A DNA stretch of 64,000 nt from Xanthobacter autotrophicus Py2 (GCA_000017645.1 CP000781.1:948501-1012500); one strand, 5' to 3'. Positions 26,282 through 36,556 are shown, counted from the first letter of the stretch. Notes: generated from the sequence alone by a model not told the origin. A program made the numbers and translations.

Positions 26282-26843
26282 CGCAAAATGCTCTGACGCA
26301 ACTCTGCCTGGCGCCGCCACCGGGCACGTCTTCAACGTGCTGTTCCTGTGCACCGGCAATTCCGCGCGCTCGATCCTCGCCGAGAGCATCCTGAACAAGG
26401 ACGGCGCGGGCCGCTTCCGGGCCTTTTCGGCCGGCAGCCAGCCGAAGGGCGAGGTGAACCCCTATGCCCTCAAGGTGCTCAGCGCCCTCGACTATCCCGC
26501 CGAGGGCTTCCGCTCCAAGAACTGGGCGGAGTTCGCGGCCCCCGACGCGCCGGTGATGGATTTCGTCTTCACCGTCTGCGACAACGCCGCCGGCGAGACC
26601 TGCCCGCTCTGGCCCGGCCAGCCCATGACCGCCCATTGGGGCATCGAGGACCCCGCCGCGGTGGAGGGCACCGACATCCAGAAGGAGGCCGCCTTCGTCG
26701 CCGCCTTCCGCTATCTGAGGAACCGCATCTCGGTGTTCACCGCCCTGCCCATCGCCAAGCTCGACCGGCTCGCGCTGGGCGCGCAGTTGCGGGAGATCGG
26801 CCGGCTCGACGGCTCCACCCACCCCCGCCCGGACGTTGCGTGA
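26274..26843 (+). CDS. arsC: Arsenate reductase, low-molecular-weight phosphatase (thioredoxin) type
   Basis: 189 residues. The P-loop C-T-G-N-S-A-R lies in LFLCTGNSARSILAES at about residues 23-38, which is the CX5R signature of this class, followed by FSAGSQPKGEVNPYAL and VFTVCDNAAGETCPLWPG with the further redox cysteines. It reduces As(V) to As(III). The start overlaps arsR. Confidence 0.9.
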   Translation: MPDAKCSDATLPGAATGHVFNVLFLCTGNSARSILAESILNKDGAGRFRAFSAGSQPKGEVNPYALKVLSALDYPAEGFRSKNWAEFAAPDAPVMDFVFTVCDNAAGETCPLWPGQPMTAHWGIEDPAAVEGTDIQKEAAFVAAFRYLRNRISVFTALPIAKLDRLALGAQLREIGRLDGSTHPRPDVA

Positions 26844-26851
26844 GGCCCGCC

Positions 26852-27277
26852 ATGGACGTGATCATCTACCACAACCCCGCCTGCGGCACCTCGCGCAACA
26901 CCCTGGCCATGATCCGCAACGCGGGCATCGAGCCGCATGTCATCGAATACCTGAAGACACCGCCGTCGCGCACGCTGCTGGCCGAGCTGATCGCCCGCGC
27001 CGGCCTCACGGTGCGCGGCGCGCTGCGGGAGAAGGGCACGCCCTATGCCGAGCTTGGCCTCGCCGATGAGGCGCTCTCCGACGATGCCCTGCTCGATGCC
27101 ATGATGGCCCATCCCATCCTCATCAACCGGCCGCTGGTGGTGTCGCCCAAGGGCGTGCGCGTGTGCCGGCCGTCCGAGCTGGTGCTGGACCTGTTGCCGC
27201 CCCAGAAGGGCGCGTTCACCAAGGAAGACGGCGAACGGGTGGTGGACGCCGCCGGCCAGCCCGTTGCCGCCGGCTGA
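26852..27277 (+). CDS. arsC: Arsenate reductase, glutaredoxin type
   Basis: 141 residues, the usual length. The active site is NPACGTSRNTLAMI, and IEYLKTPPSRTLLAELI, RPLVVSPKGVRVCRPSELVLDLL complete the family pattern. It uses glutathione and glutaredoxin, unlike the phosphatase-type enzyme encoded just upstream, so this operon holds two unrelated As(V) reductases. Confidence 0.92.
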   Translation: MDVIIYHNPACGTSRNTLAMIRNAGIEPHVIEYLKTPPSRTLLAELIARAGLTVRGALREKGTPYAELGLADEALSDDALLDAMMAHPILINRPLVVSPKGVRVCRPSELVLDLLPPQKGAFTKEDGERVVDAAGQPVAAG

Positions 27278-27300
27278 CGCACGGCAGAGAGATTTCAATC

Positions 27301-28356
27301 ATGTCCATCTTTGAACGGTTCCTCACCGTCTGGGTCGGCCTGTGCATCATCGTGGGCATCGCGCTCGGCCATCTGGCGCCGGCCGCGTTCCAGGCCATCG
27401 CCGCCGTGGAGGTGGCGCAGGTCAACATCCCGGTGGCGGTGCTGATCTGGCTGATGATCGTGCCCATGCTGCTGAAGATCGATTTTGCCGCCCTCGGCGA
27501 GGTGGGGCGCCACTGGCGCGGCATCGGCGTGACTCTGCTGGTGAACTGGGCGGTGAAGCCGTTCTCCATGGCGCTTTTGGGCTGGTTGTTCATCGGCTGG
27601 CTGTTCCGCCCGCTGCTGCCCGCCGACCAGATCGACAGCTATATCGCCGGCCTCATCATCCTCGCCGCCGCGCCGTGCACCGCCATGGTGTTCGTGTGGT
27701 CGAACCTGACCCGCGGCGAGCCCCATTTCACGTTGTCCCAGGTGGCGCTTAACGATGCCATCATGGTGGTAGCCTTCGCCCCCATCGTGGCGCTGCTGCT
27801 GGGGCTCTCGGCCATCACCGTGCCGTGGGGCACGCTGGTGCTCTCCGTGGTGCTCTATATCGTGGTGCCGGTGATCGTCTCCCAGCTGGTGCGCCGGCGG
27901 CTGCTGGCGCAGGGCGGGCCGCAGGCCCTCGAGGGCGTGCTGGCGAAGCTCGGCCCGGTCTCGCTGGTGGCGCTGCTCGCCACGCTGGTGCTGCTGTTCG
28001 GCTTCCAGGGCGAACAGATCATCGCCCAGCCGCTGGTGATCGCGCTCCTGGCGGTGCCGATCCTGATCCAGGTTTATTTCAACTCGGGCCTCGCCTACAT
28101 CCTCAACCGAATCGCCGGCGAAGAGCATTGCGTGGCGGGGCCGTCCGCCCTCATCGGCGCATCCAACTTCTTCGAGCTGGCGGTGGCGGCGGCCATCTCC
28201 CTGTTCGGCTTCCAGTCGGGGGCGGCGCTCGCCACCGTGGTGGGCGTGCTCATCGAGGTGCCGGTGATGCTGTCCGTGGTGTGGATCGTGAACCGCTCCA
28301 AGGACTGGTACGAGCGCGGCGGGCAGGCCGCCAAGCCGGCGCGCCAGACCCCATGA
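27301..28356 (+). CDS. acr3: Arsenite efflux pump, ACR3 family
   Basis: 351 residues with ten membrane segments. The conserved cysteine is in [52 protein letters not shown] and [16 protein letters not shown] are typical of the family. It exports As(III). The stop overlaps arsH by four bases. Confidence 0.93.
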   Translation: MSIFERFLTVWVGLCIIVGIALGHLAPAAFQAIAAVEVAQVNIPVAVLIWLMIVPMLLKIDFAALGEVGRHWRGIGVTLLVNWAVKPFSMALLGWLFIGWLFRPLLPADQIDSYIAGLIILAAAPCTAMVFVWSNLTRGEPHFTLSQVALNDAIMVVAFAPIVALLLGLSAITVPWGTLVLSVVLYIVVPVIVSQLVRRRLLAQGGPQALEGVLAKLGPVSLVALLATLVLLFGFQGEQIIAQPLVIALLAVPILIQVYFNSGLAYILNRIAGEEHCVAGPSALIGASNFFELAVAAAISLFGFQSGAALATVVGVLIEVPVMLSVVWIVNRSKDWYERGGQAAKPARQTP

Positions 28357-29075
28357 CTGACGATACCCTGCCCAACCTGGACGCCCGCGTCCTTCCCCTC
28401 CCGTCCGTGGATGCGCTGCTGCCGACGGCGCCGTCCCGGCATCCGCCGCGCATCCTGCTGCTCTACGGCTCGCTGCGGGAGCGCTCCTACAGCCGCCTGC
28501 TGACGCTGGAGGCCGAGCGGCTGCTGCAGCATTTCGGCGCCGAGACCCGCATCTTCGATCCCCACGATCTGCCGCTGCCGGACGGAGCGCCGGTGGAGCA
28601 TCCCAAGGTGCAGGAACTGCGCGAGCTTTCCCTGTGGTCCGAGGGACAGGTGTGGTGCAGCCCGGAGCGGCATGGCGCCATGAGCGCGGTGATGAAGGCG
28701 CAGATCGACTGGATCCCGCTTGCCATCGGCGCCATCCGGCCCACCCAGGGCCGCACCCTTGCGCTGATGCAGGTGTGTGGCGGCTCCCAGTCCTTCAATG
28801 CCGTCAACCAGATGCGCATCCTGGGACGCTGGATGCGCATGCTGACCATCCCCAACCAGTCCTCGGTGGCGAAAGCCTACGCGGAGTTCGACGCCGCCGG
28901 CCGCATGAACCCCTCCCCCTATTACGACCGCGTGGTGGACGTGATGGAGGAGCTGGTGAAGTTCACCCTGCTGACCCGCGACGTGGCGCCCTATCTCACC
29001 GACCGCTACAGCGAGCGCAAGGAAGCCGCCGAGGCGCTGGACGCCCGCCTCGCCCTCGACGCGGCCGTGCGGTGA
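28353..29075 (+). CDS. arsH: ArsH, NADPH-dependent FMN reductase of the arsenic operon
   Basis: 240 residues. The FMN-binding loop is [16 protein letters not shown] and the central part is [23 protein letters not shown]. ArsH enzymes oxidise trivalent organoarsenicals and reduce quinones. The start (ATGA) overlaps the acr3 stop. Last gene of the operon. Confidence 0.93.
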   Translation: MTDDTLPNLDARVLPLPSVDALLPTAPSRHPPRILLLYGSLRERSYSRLLTLEAERLLQHFGAETRIFDPHDLPLPDGAPVEHPKVQELRELSLWSEGQVWCSPERHGAMSAVMKAQIDWIPLAIGAIRPTQGRTLALMQVCGGSQSFNAVNQMRILGRWMRMLTIPNQSSVAKAYAEFDAAGRMNPSPYYDRVVDVMEELVKFTLLTRDVAPYLTDRYSERKEAAEALDARLALDAAVR

Positions 29076-29454
29076 CGGGGCAGGGCGGATCCTCTCAAGG
29101 GACCCTCCGCTGAACCGGCTTCCCGGACCGGCGCGTTTCAAGATCTTGTCGTGTCCGCTCCGAATGAGATCATGCTCTGCAGCGGCCGCAGGGCGTGATC
29201 CACCGTCATGCCGGTGCGCTGAGCGGGCGTGGCCGCCCTTATCCAGACTATTGGCCAGCAAAGCACTGGTCTTCGCGCCCGCCGGGCCGACCGGGGATGC
29301 CGCAGCGATCTGAGTTGCCCGAAAACACTATTTCGCAAATTGCGAATACAGGACTTATTATGGCGTGCGGAGATGAACTGCACAGCTTTCCCTTGCGGTC
29401 GCGTTCGCCATGTGCACCCTATCGGGCAGTGTTCCCGACGGGGCGGACGGCGAC
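29076..29454. other. 379-bp gap between arsH and the GH18 gene
   Basis: No supported gene. It contains a dyad TTCGCAA-A-TTGCGAA at 29332-29346 and is otherwise featureless to the eye. Short frames in it lack ribosome sites or family similarity. Confidence 0.6.
29332..29346. promoter_or_regulatory. Perfect 7-bp-arm dyad upstream of the GH18 gene
   Basis: TTCGCAA, one base, TTGCGAA, about 110 bp before the gene start, in an AT-richer stretch. An operator is likely from its position; no binder can be named. The core GCAAATTGCG recurs at 36351-36360. Confidence 0.4.
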
Positions 29455-31710
29455 ATGGCAACGCGAACAATCACATGGGCATGGGGCGCGCAGGAGGTCG
29501 TCAGCTTCGACCCCGCCACGGATGTCCTTGATTTCGGCTGGCTGAACGCCAGCGATTTCACCATCACCGAAGTCAACGGCTCGGTGGTCATCGCGCTGCC
29601 GGCCAATGCGCACAGCTACACCCTCGAAGGGGTCAGCCTCTCCGACCTGTCGCTGGCGAACATCAGCGCGTTCGATGCCTCGGTGTTCGCGCAATGGAGC
29701 GCCGCCATCGCGGCCGACGGCGCCACCACGCCCGTCGCCGGCACCCTTTTCGCGCTCTCCGCCGCGCGCGACACCGACACGGTGCTGAGCTTCAACCCCG
29801 CCGCGGACAAGCTGGATTTCAGCGGCCTGTCGGCGTCTGATTTCTCCATCGCCGAGGTCAACGGTTCGGTGGTGATCTACCTTTCGGCCGAGCGCCAGAC
29901 CTACATCCTCGATGGTGTGACGCTCTCCCAGCTTTCCCTGTCCAGCATCGCCAGCCAGGATGCCGCCGTGCTCGCCGAATGGAGCCAGGCGCTGGCGAGC
30001 CCGGCGGGCAGCAGTGCCGCGCCAACGTCCGGCGGCGGTGAGGCCGTCACCACGACCCTCGGCTGGAACTGGAACACGCAGACCGTGCTGGCCTTCGATC
30101 CCGCCCGGGACAAGATCGATTTCGGCTGGCTGACGCCGCAGGACTTCTCCGTCGTCGAGCTGAACGGCTCCGTGGTGATCCTGATGCCCGGCGCGCAGCA
30201 GAGCTATACGCTGGAGGGCGTGACCCTCGCCGAGCTTTCGGCGGCGAACATCACCGCACGCAGCGCCGTGGTGCTTGAGGAATGGGCAACGCTCCTGTCC
30301 GGCGCGAGCGGATCGGGGGGCGGATCGGGCGGCGGGTCCGGCAGCACTCTTCCCGTCATCGAGGCGTCGGCCTGGATCGATGCCAAGGCCTATGTGGCTG
30401 GCGATCTGGTGAGCGTCGGCCACCTCGTCTACCAGGCCAATTGGTGGACGCTGGGCACCGATCCCACAAGCGACCACGGCGCCGTGGGCACGGGCCATGT
30501 GTGGAGCGTCGTCGGCTATGCCGATCTCACGCCGGTGGCCCCCGACGCGCCGGACGGCCTGCACCTTTTGACCACCACCGAGACCTCCGCGACCCTCACC
30601 TGGGACGCGGCGGAGGTGTCGGGCGTGGGCACGGTGACAGGCTATGCCATCTATCGCGATGGCGAGCTGGTGGGCACCACCACCGACCTGAGCTTCAAGG
30701 TCTCGGGCCTTGTGGCGGACACCACCTATCATTTCTCCGTGGTGGCCGTGGACGAGGCCGGCACCTCGCCCGCCGCCACCCCCATCGCGGTGACCACCGA
30801 CGCCCCCGGCACCGATGCCGCCGACCAGCAGCATTTCTCGCCCTATTTCGAGATGTGGCTGCCCTCCAGCCAGAACCTGGTGCAGACGGTGGAGGATGTG
30901 GGGCTCACCGCGGTCACCCTCGCCTTCGTGCTGGGCACGGGGCCGGACCAGATCGGCTGGGGCGGTCTCGGCTCCATCGACAACGACACCCTGGCCAACG
31001 GCACCACCATCTCCTCCATGGTGGCGGCGCTGCAGCAGAACGGGGTCGAGGTCACCATCTCCTTCGGCGGCGGCTATGGCCAGGAGCCGGCGCTGTCCTT
31101 CACCAACGTCGCGCAGCTGACCGCCGCCTACCAGTCGGTGATGGACAAGTACAACGTCACCTCCCTCGACTTCGACATCGAGGCCGACGCGCTGACCAAT
31201 ACGGCGGCAAGCCACCTGCGCAACGAGGCCCTGGTGGCGCTGGAACAGGCCAACCCCGACCTCACAGTCTCCTTCACCCTGCCGGCGCTGCCCACGGGGC
31301 TGAACCAGGCCGGGCTGGACCTTTTGGCCCAGGCCAAGGCGGACGGGGTCGAAATCGACACCGTGAACATCATGGTGATGAATTACGGCGCCTATTACGA
31401 CAGCGGCGACATGGGGAAGGATGCCATCGACGCCGCCGAGGCCACCATCGCGCAGCTGCACCAGCTGGGGCTCGATGCCAAGGTCGCGATCACCCCCATG
31501 ATCGGCCAGAACGACGTTCCCGGCGAGGTCTTCACCCTGGACGATGCCCGCCAATTGCTGGATTACGCCGAGGGCAATGACCACATCGCCTATATCGCCA
31601 TGTGGTCGCTGGGCCGCGACCATGGCGATGACGTGGGCCACCTGACCGAGACCAGCAGCGGCGTCGCCCAGCATGACTACGACTTCGCCAAGATCTTCTC
31701 CATGGTGTGA
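29455..31710 (+). CDS. Modular GH18 chitinase-like protein with three N-terminal repeats
   Basis: 751 residues. Order: three copies of a roughly 75-residue module (about 5-85, 104-180, 205-285; each with a SFDP/FDPA segment, then LDFGWL or LDFSGL, DF-S/T-I-x-E-x-NGSVVI and Y-x-LEGV or Y-x-LDGV), a Gly/Ser linker, a CBM5/12-like chitin-binding domain (about 293-345: WIDAKAYVAGDLVSVGHLVY), an FnIII domain (about 355-440), and a GH18 barrel. The catalytic signature D572-F-D574-I-E576 is intact. No signal peptide is seen, so another export route or release by lysis is implied. The ATG at 29455 is used; one at 29410 adds 15 residues without a signal. Confidence 0.85.
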   Translation: MATRTITWAWGAQEVVSFDPATDVLDFGWLNASDFTITEVNGSVVIALPANAHSYTLEGVSLSDLSLANISAFDASVFAQWSAAIAADGATTPVAGTLFALSAARDTDTVLSFNPAADKLDFSGLSASDFSIAEVNGSVVIYLSAERQTYILDGVTLSQLSLSSIASQDAAVLAEWSQALASPAGSSAAPTSGGGEAVTTTLGWNWNTQTVLAFDPARDKIDFGWLTPQDFSVVELNGSVVILMPGAQQSYTLEGVTLAELSAANITARSAVVLEEWATLLSGASGSGGGSGGGSGSTLPVIEASAWIDAKAYVAGDLVSVGHLVYQANWWTLGTDPTSDHGAVGTGHVWSVVGYADLTPVAPDAPDGLHLLTTTETSATLTWDAAEVSGVGTVTGYAIYRDGELVGTTTDLSFKVSGLVADTTYHFSVVAVDEAGTSPAATPIAVTTDAPGTDAADQQHFSPYFEMWLPSSQNLVQTVEDVGLTAVTLAFVLGTGPDQIGWGGLGSIDNDTLANGTTISSMVAALQQNGVEVTISFGGGYGQEPALSFTNVAQLTAAYQSVMDKYNVTSLDFDIEADALTNTAASHLRNEALVALEQANPDLTVSFTLPALPTGLNQAGLDLLAQAKADGVEIDTVNIMVMNYGAYYDSGDMGKDAIDAAEATIAQLHQLGLDAKVAITPMIGQNDVPGEVFTLDDARQLLDYAEGNDHIAYIAMWSLGRDHGDDVGHLTETSSGVAQHDYDFAKIFSMV

Positions 31711-31870
31711 GCACCTGTCGGGAACTCAAAAGGCCATGACGCTGAGAATGCGCCTTCGAGGGCTCGCGCCGCCCAACCGGCCGAGCTTTCAAACGGGCTC
31801 TGAGCGCCACCCTATTGATATCCAGGCGTGACGAGGCGTTGGCAGGCCGCACCGCGATCTGCCGGCAGCC

Positions 31871-33247
31871 TCACGCGGCAGCGGGGGCCTTTTGGCCGGC
31901 GCTGTCGGCGGCGCGGAACAGGCTTTCCATCTCGCGGCGCACCTTCACCGCCTGCTGGGTCTCGTCGAAGGTGACATCCGCCCAGCGCACCGGCTGGCCG
32001 CCGGCGACCGGGTTCTTCAGCACCACGTTATGGGCAAGGCCGATGGGCAGGCCGCCATGGGCCAGCGAGAGGCTGGCAGGCATGAGCTTGCCGTAGACCA
32101 TGAAGCCGCCCTCGCCATCGAGCTTCTCGCCGGGCTTCAGGTCGCGCTTGGCGGTGGCGACCACATCGCCCCGGAAGCCCTGGGTGCTGCCGGTGGCCTC
32201 GCCCCGCAGCGCGGCGGAGGCGATGGAGATGCCCAGCTCAAGCCCGATCAGGTGATAGGGCTTGTACATGGTGGCGTAGCGCCCGGTGGAGTCGGTCTTC
32301 AGGCCATATTGGGCGAAGCACTGCTTCACATAATCCGAGGGCGCCTCGAAGGTGGCATAGACGCCCCACCTGAGATCCCGGAACACCGGGCGGCCGTCGC
32401 GCTCCAGCGAGGAGACCACTTCCACCGTGCCCTTGTGGGGGAGGATGCCGCCATCGGCGCGCGGGCGCAGGATGGTGGGCAGGTCATCCTTGCCGCAGGG
32501 CGGGAAGCTGAGGCCGTCAGCGGCCGGCTCCAGATCGCAGCCATTGGCCACCGCCGCCATTTCCAGCGCCGATTTGGTGCCGTCCAGAAAGGAGTTGAAC
32601 ATCTGGGCGTTGAAATCGCCCCCCGCCACCTCTTCCGGGCTGAAGCCGTAATGGCCCCACACCGTCTCTGGCGTCGACTGGTGGTAGGCGGGCAAATACT
32701 TCGTACCCTTGCCGGCGCAGATCACCTCAAGGCCGGCGGTGCGGGCCCAGTCCACGATCTCGGCGATGAGGGCGGGCTGGTCGCCATAGGCGAAGGAATA
32801 GACGATGCCGGCCGCCGCCGCATGCCGGGCCAGCAGCGGGCCGGCGAGGGCGTCGGCCTCCACGTTCACCATCACGATGTGGCGGCCATGCTTGCAGCAC
32901 AGCAAAGCGTGGCGGATGCCGGCGCCCGGATTGCCGGTGGCCTCGACGATGACATCCATGCCGCCGGTGGCGATCAGCGCCTCGGCATCGTCGGTGATGA
33001 AGGTGCTGCCGCTGGCCATGGCCTCCGCGAACGAGCGCGCGGCGTAGCGCTCCGCCGGCCAGTCCACGCGGGCGCAGGAGGCTCGGGCGCGGTTCACGTC
33101 GAGATCGGCGATACCCACGATGTGGAGGCCGGGGGTGCGCGGCCCCTGGGACAGGAACATGGAGCCGAACTTGCCGGCGCCGATGACGCCGACCCGCACC
33201 GGCCTGCCGGCGGCGGCGCGTGCCTTGAGCTTGGCATAGAGATTCAT
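31871..33247 (-). CDS. NAD(P)-dependent oxidoreductase (homoserine-dehydrogenase-like) with C-terminal SAF domain
   Basis: 458 residues. The N-terminal Rossmann motif is VRVGVIGAGKFGSMFL, followed by MDVIVEATGNPGAGIRHAL as in homoserine-dehydrogenase-type NAD-binding domains; the C-terminus (about 375-445, VVATAKRDLKPGEKLDGEGG) is a SAF domain. Proteins of this build occur in several alphaproteobacterial carbohydrate- or acid-degradation clusters. The substrate is unknown here. It is divergent from a LysR gene that probably controls it. Confidence 0.82.
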   Translation of the reverse strand: MNLYAKLKARAAAGRPVRVGVIGAGKFGSMFLSQGPRTPGLHIVGIADLDVNRARASCARVDWPAERYAARSFAEAMASGSTFITDDAEALIATGGMDVIVEATGNPGAGIRHALLCCKHGRHIVMVNVEADALAGPLLARHAAAAGIVYSFAYGDQPALIAEIVDWARTAGLEVICAGKGTKYLPAYHQSTPETVWGHYGFSPEEVAGGDFNAQMFNSFLDGTKSALEMAAVANGCDLEPAADGLSFPPCGKDDLPTILRPRADGGILPHKGTVEVVSSLERDGRPVFRDLRWGVYATFEAPSDYVKQCFAQYGLKTDSTGRYATMYKPYHLIGLELGISIASAALRGEATGSTQGFRGDVVATAKRDLKPGEKLDGEGGFMVYGKLMPASLSLAHGGLPIGLAHNVVLKNPVAGGQPVRWADVTFDETQQAVKVRREMESLFRAADSAGQKAPAAA

Positions 33248-33373
33248 GGCTTTCTCCCGTGTCGTTGGCATCGCGGTCTTTGGGCCGCGCGATCCGTCGC
33301 ACAGGTGTAAGGCGGGGTTTTCCCAATATAAATGGTTGAATCGCCACATGGTGCGTGCAAAAAATCGCAGACC

Positions 33374-34282
33374 ATGCGCGACCTCGACTGGAACGACCTG
33401 CAAGCCTTCCTGGCCGTGGTGCGGGCCGGGCGGCTCACTGCCGCGGCCCAGGCCATGCGCGTGGATCATTCCACCCTGAGCCGGCGCATCACCGGGCTGG
33501 AGGCGGCGCTGAAGACCCGCCTGTTCGAGCGGCGCCCGGCCGGCTACGTGCCCACCGCCGCCGGGGAGCGGCTGGTGGCGGAAGCGGAGGCGGTGGAAAG
33601 CATCGTCATCGGCATGCGCGCCAAGCTCACCGACCAGGTGCTGGGCCTCGCGGGATCGGTGCGCATCGGCACCCCGGAGGGTTTCGGCACCTATTTCCTG
33701 ACCCCGCAGATGATCCATTTCTGCGCCCGTCATCGCGAGCTGCAGGTGGAACTGGTGGCCAATCCGCGCACCGTCAGCCTGTCCAAGCGGGAGGCGGACA
33801 TCGGCATCATGATGGCCCGCCCGGAAGAGGGGCGCCTGCATGCCACGCGGCTGACGGACTACGAGATGGGGCTCTATGCCTCCCGGCACTATCTGGCGCA
33901 GCACGCGCCCATCGCCAGCCGGGCCGACATCCGCCAGCACGCCTTCATCGGCTATATCGACGACCTGCTGCCCACGGCCGCCCACGGCTATGTGGCTGAG
34001 CTGGACAAGGCGCTGAACCCGCAGATGCGCATGTCCAACATCATCACCCAGCTGGTGGCGGCCACCAACGGGGGCGGGCTGTGCATGCTGCCATGCTTCA
34101 TGGCCGGCACGTCGGCCGACCTCGTCCGGCTGCTTCCGGAGGAGATCGCCATCACCCGGTCCTACTGGCTGGTGATCCATTCCGACGTGCGGGAGCTGGC
34201 GCGGGTGCGGGCGGTCATCGACTTCATCGCCGAGACCGTGGCGGAGCAGCGGCGGCTGTTCCTGCCGTCCGGCTCCGCTTGA
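33374..34282 (+). CDS. LysR-type regulator, divergent from the SAF-domain oxidoreductase
   Basis: 302 residues from the ATG at 33374 (MRDLDWNDLQAFLAVVRAGR). Helix-turn-helix: LTAAAQAMRVDHSTLSRRIT; then a substrate-binding domain beginning about residue 90 (GSVRIGTPEGFGTYFL). The 126-bp gap to the divergent oxidoreductase gene is AT-rich and is the likely shared control region. Effector unknown. Confidence 0.9.
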   Translation: MRDLDWNDLQAFLAVVRAGRLTAAAQAMRVDHSTLSRRITGLEAALKTRLFERRPAGYVPTAAGERLVAEAEAVESIVIGMRAKLTDQVLGLAGSVRIGTPEGFGTYFLTPQMIHFCARHRELQVELVANPRTVSLSKREADIGIMMARPEEGRLHATRLTDYEMGLYASRHYLAQHAPIASRADIRQHAFIGYIDDLLPTAAHGYVAELDKALNPQMRMSNIITQLVAATNGGGLCMLPCFMAGTSADLVRLLPEEIAITRSYWLVIHSDVRELARVRAVIDFIAETVAEQRRLFLPSGSA

Positions 34283-34327
34283 AGATGAGCAGGGCGGGCG
34301 AGCGCGCGAGCGGGCTGTGAAACCCTG

Positions 34328-34535
34328 TTGGATATTCGCTCAGATGGGTGCCTGAAGCCGTCCCAGGCGCATGATCGTCGTCATGGCCGGGCTTGACCGG
34401 ACCATCCACGCGGCCAGGCTGGGAATGAGGTTCGAACGCATCCCCAAGCGGCTCGGCGTGGATACCCCGAACAAGCCCGGGCATGACGGGGGCGATTGCG
34501 GTCAGGTCTTTTTGAATTTTCAAACAGGTCCTGAG
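34328..34535. repeat. Intergenic palindromic repeat, copy 3 of 5, extended form
   Basis: Core GTCATGGCCGGGCTTGACCG ... CAAGCCCGGGCATGACGG (about 34380-34490) plus outer flanks: TTCGCTCAGATGGGTGCC on the left and TTTTTGAATTTTCAAAC on the right. The left flank aligns without gaps over 53 bases with copy 5, and both flanks match copy 4 read in reverse. It lies between two convergent genes. Confidence 0.88.
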
Positions 34536-34580
34536 GCCCCGGCGGCCGAAAAGCCGCCGGAGACACGCCCGCCATCCCAA

Positions 34581-36320
34581 TCAGGACGGCAGGCGCCCCG
34601 CTGCGCCGCCGCGCACCAGGCGTCCGGGACGAGCGCCGGTATCCTCGCCGCCCTTCGTCACCCCGACGCCCTTCACATAGGTCGCCACATAGCCCTCGGC
34701 CTTCTGCATCAGGCGCTGGGCGCCATTAGGCAGGTCGTGGATCATGTGCAGCTTGCCGAGCTGCAGGTTGGGATAGTCGATGAGGTTGATGTCTGCGCGC
34801 AGGCCGGGGGCGATGCGGCCACGGTCCTTGAGGCCGTAGAAGCTCGCCGTGTCGAAGCTCTGCTTGCGCACGATGTGTTCCAGCGGCAGGCGAGGGCCGC
34901 GCTGGCGATCGCGCACCCAGTGGGTCAGCAGGAAGGTGGGCGCGCCCGCATCGCAGACGGTGGCCACATGCGCGCCGGCATCGCTGCCGCCGGGAATGGT
35001 GTGGGCGCTGCTGAGCAGGTCGTAGGTGGGGTCGAGGTTGCCGTCCGCATAACCCATGATGGGCCGGTGCAGGAAGCCCTTGCCGTCCTCGCTGAGGAGG
35101 ATGTCGAGGGCCACCTCGCGGGGGTCGCGGTTCTCGCGCTTGGCGATGGCGCGGATGCTGGTCTCCGGAGCCGGTTCGTAATTGGCCGGGTTGCTCAGGG
35201 GATAGACGCCGCGCCACTGGTTGAAGCCGGTGGGGAAGCCGAGCACATCGTTCACGCCCTCCAGCGCCATGGCCTTGCGCAGCTCGGGCTGGGCCTTGAG
35301 CCGGCCGACCATCTCGGCATAGGGCAGCTTCGACAGCTCCTTGTAGATGGGCGATTCGACGAACGCGTGGTGCCGGCTCTCGAGGCAGACCATCACCCCG
35401 ATGGAGCGGCAGAACATCTGCGGGCGCACCAGCGGGCCATTGCTGCCGGCCGGCGCCGTCTCGTCGAGCTGGGTGCGCCAGAAGCTGGGCTGGATGTGGT
35501 TCTGCCCCATCAGGAAGGTGATGGGGCAGCCGGTGCGCGCCGAGATCTCCTTCATCCAGGCGAGGTCGCGGGCCGGATTGACGATATCTTCGCCGAGCAG
35601 GCCCGCCGGCACCACTTCCATCACGCCGTGGCCACTGGCCACCACCGCCTCGGCGAAGGCGTACAGCTCCTCGAAGGTGGCGAAGGTGCCGGGCACCGGC
35701 TCGCCGTCCGTGGCGCGGTGCACAACGGTGCGCGAGGTGGTGAATCCGAGGGAGCCGGCGTCCTGCGCCTGCCGCACCATGGCGGCCATGGCGGCGATGT
35801 CCTCGGGGGTGGCGTCCTCGTTGGTCATGCCGCGCTCGCCCATGACATAACCGCGCAGGGGGCCATGGGCGATCTGGCAGCCGACATCGATGGCGAAATT
35901 GCGCCGACCGAGGAAGTCGAGATATTCGGGGAAGGTCTCCCAGCCCCAGCAGATGCCCTCGGACAGGGCGGTGCCGGGAATGTCCTCCACCCCCTCCATC
36001 ATCTGGATCAACCACTCGTGCCGGTCCGGCTTCACGGGGGCGAAGCCAACGCCGCAATTGCCTGAGATCGCAGTGGAAACGCCGTGCCAGAGCGAGGGGG
36101 CGAGCTGCTCGTCCCAGCTCATCTGACCATCATAGTGGGTGTGGATGTCGATCCAGCCGGGGGTGACGAGGAGGCCGTCCGCATCGACGGTTTCGCGCGC
36201 GGTGCCGCTGACCTTGCCGACCTCGACGATCACGCCGTCCTTGACTGCCACGTCGCCCGTGAACGATGGTGCTCCGGTGCCGTCCGCAATCTGCCCGCCC
36301 TTGATCAGCAGATCATACAT
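34581..36320 (-). CDS. N-acyl-D-amino-acid deacylase (amidohydrolase superfamily)
   Basis: 579 residues. The beginning [20 protein letters not shown] and [14 protein letters not shown] show the amidohydrolase H-x-H metal motif; [12 protein letters not shown] has the zinc cysteine position of D-aminoacylases; [15 protein letters not shown] is near the end of the barrel. These enzymes deacylate N-acyl-D-amino acids. It stands alone, transcribed away from the ACP cassette, so no pathway partner is visible. Confidence 0.87.
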   Translation of the reverse strand: MYDLLIKGGQIADGTGAPSFTGDVAVKDGVIVEVGKVSGTARETVDADGLLVTPGWIDIHTHYDGQMSWDEQLAPSLWHGVSTAISGNCGVGFAPVKPDRHEWLIQMMEGVEDIPGTALSEGICWGWETFPEYLDFLGRRNFAIDVGCQIAHGPLRGYVMGERGMTNEDATPEDIAAMAAMVRQAQDAGSLGFTTSRTVVHRATDGEPVPGTFATFEELYAFAEAVVASGHGVMEVVPAGLLGEDIVNPARDLAWMKEISARTGCPITFLMGQNHIQPSFWRTQLDETAPAGSNGPLVRPQMFCRSIGVMVCLESRHHAFVESPIYKELSKLPYAEMVGRLKAQPELRKAMALEGVNDVLGFPTGFNQWRGVYPLSNPANYEPAPETSIRAIAKRENRDPREVALDILLSEDGKGFLHRPIMGYADGNLDPTYDLLSSAHTIPGGSDAGAHVATVCDAGAPTFLLTHWVRDRQRGPRLPLEHIVRKQSFDTASFYGLKDRGRIAPGLRADINLIDYPNLQLGKLHMIHDLPNGAQRLMQKAEGYVATYVKGVGVTKGGEDTGARPGRLVRGGAAGRLPS

Positions 36321-36556
36321 CGCGCCTCGTCTCCCGACACTTTTCCCGTTGCAAATTGCGACAAACGGGAACTTGACTCCAAATCGGCGATCAGATTACC
36401 ATTGCTGCAACTGCGAAGACAGATTTCTTTCAGAAAAAAATTATCTTTTTCGTCGCTGGCGTGTCACTGGGGGCTGGCCGGGGCAGTGTAGAATGTGCGT
36501 CGCGACAGCTTTGCGATCGTACCATGCTACAGCCTCTGTAAGTTTCATGTAAATCC
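36321..36556. other. AT-rich divergent control region of the deacylase and the ACP cassette
   Basis: This 236-bp stretch is visibly AT-richer than the surrounding DNA (for example TTTCAGAAAAAAATTATC near 36428). It holds an imperfect dyad GTTGCAA-A-TTGCGAC at 36348-36362, whose core GCAAATTGCG also occurs upstream of the GH18 gene. It must contain the promoters of both genes; none can be fixed by eye. Confidence 0.5.

Noticed and set aside
29419..31674. 751-residue open frame on the minus strand
   Set aside because: Exactly antisense to the GH18 gene; composition is His/Gly/Arg-rich as in shadow frames.
34371..36065. 564-residue open frame on the plus strand
   Set aside because: Antisense to the D-aminoacylase-type gene, whose motifs are clear.
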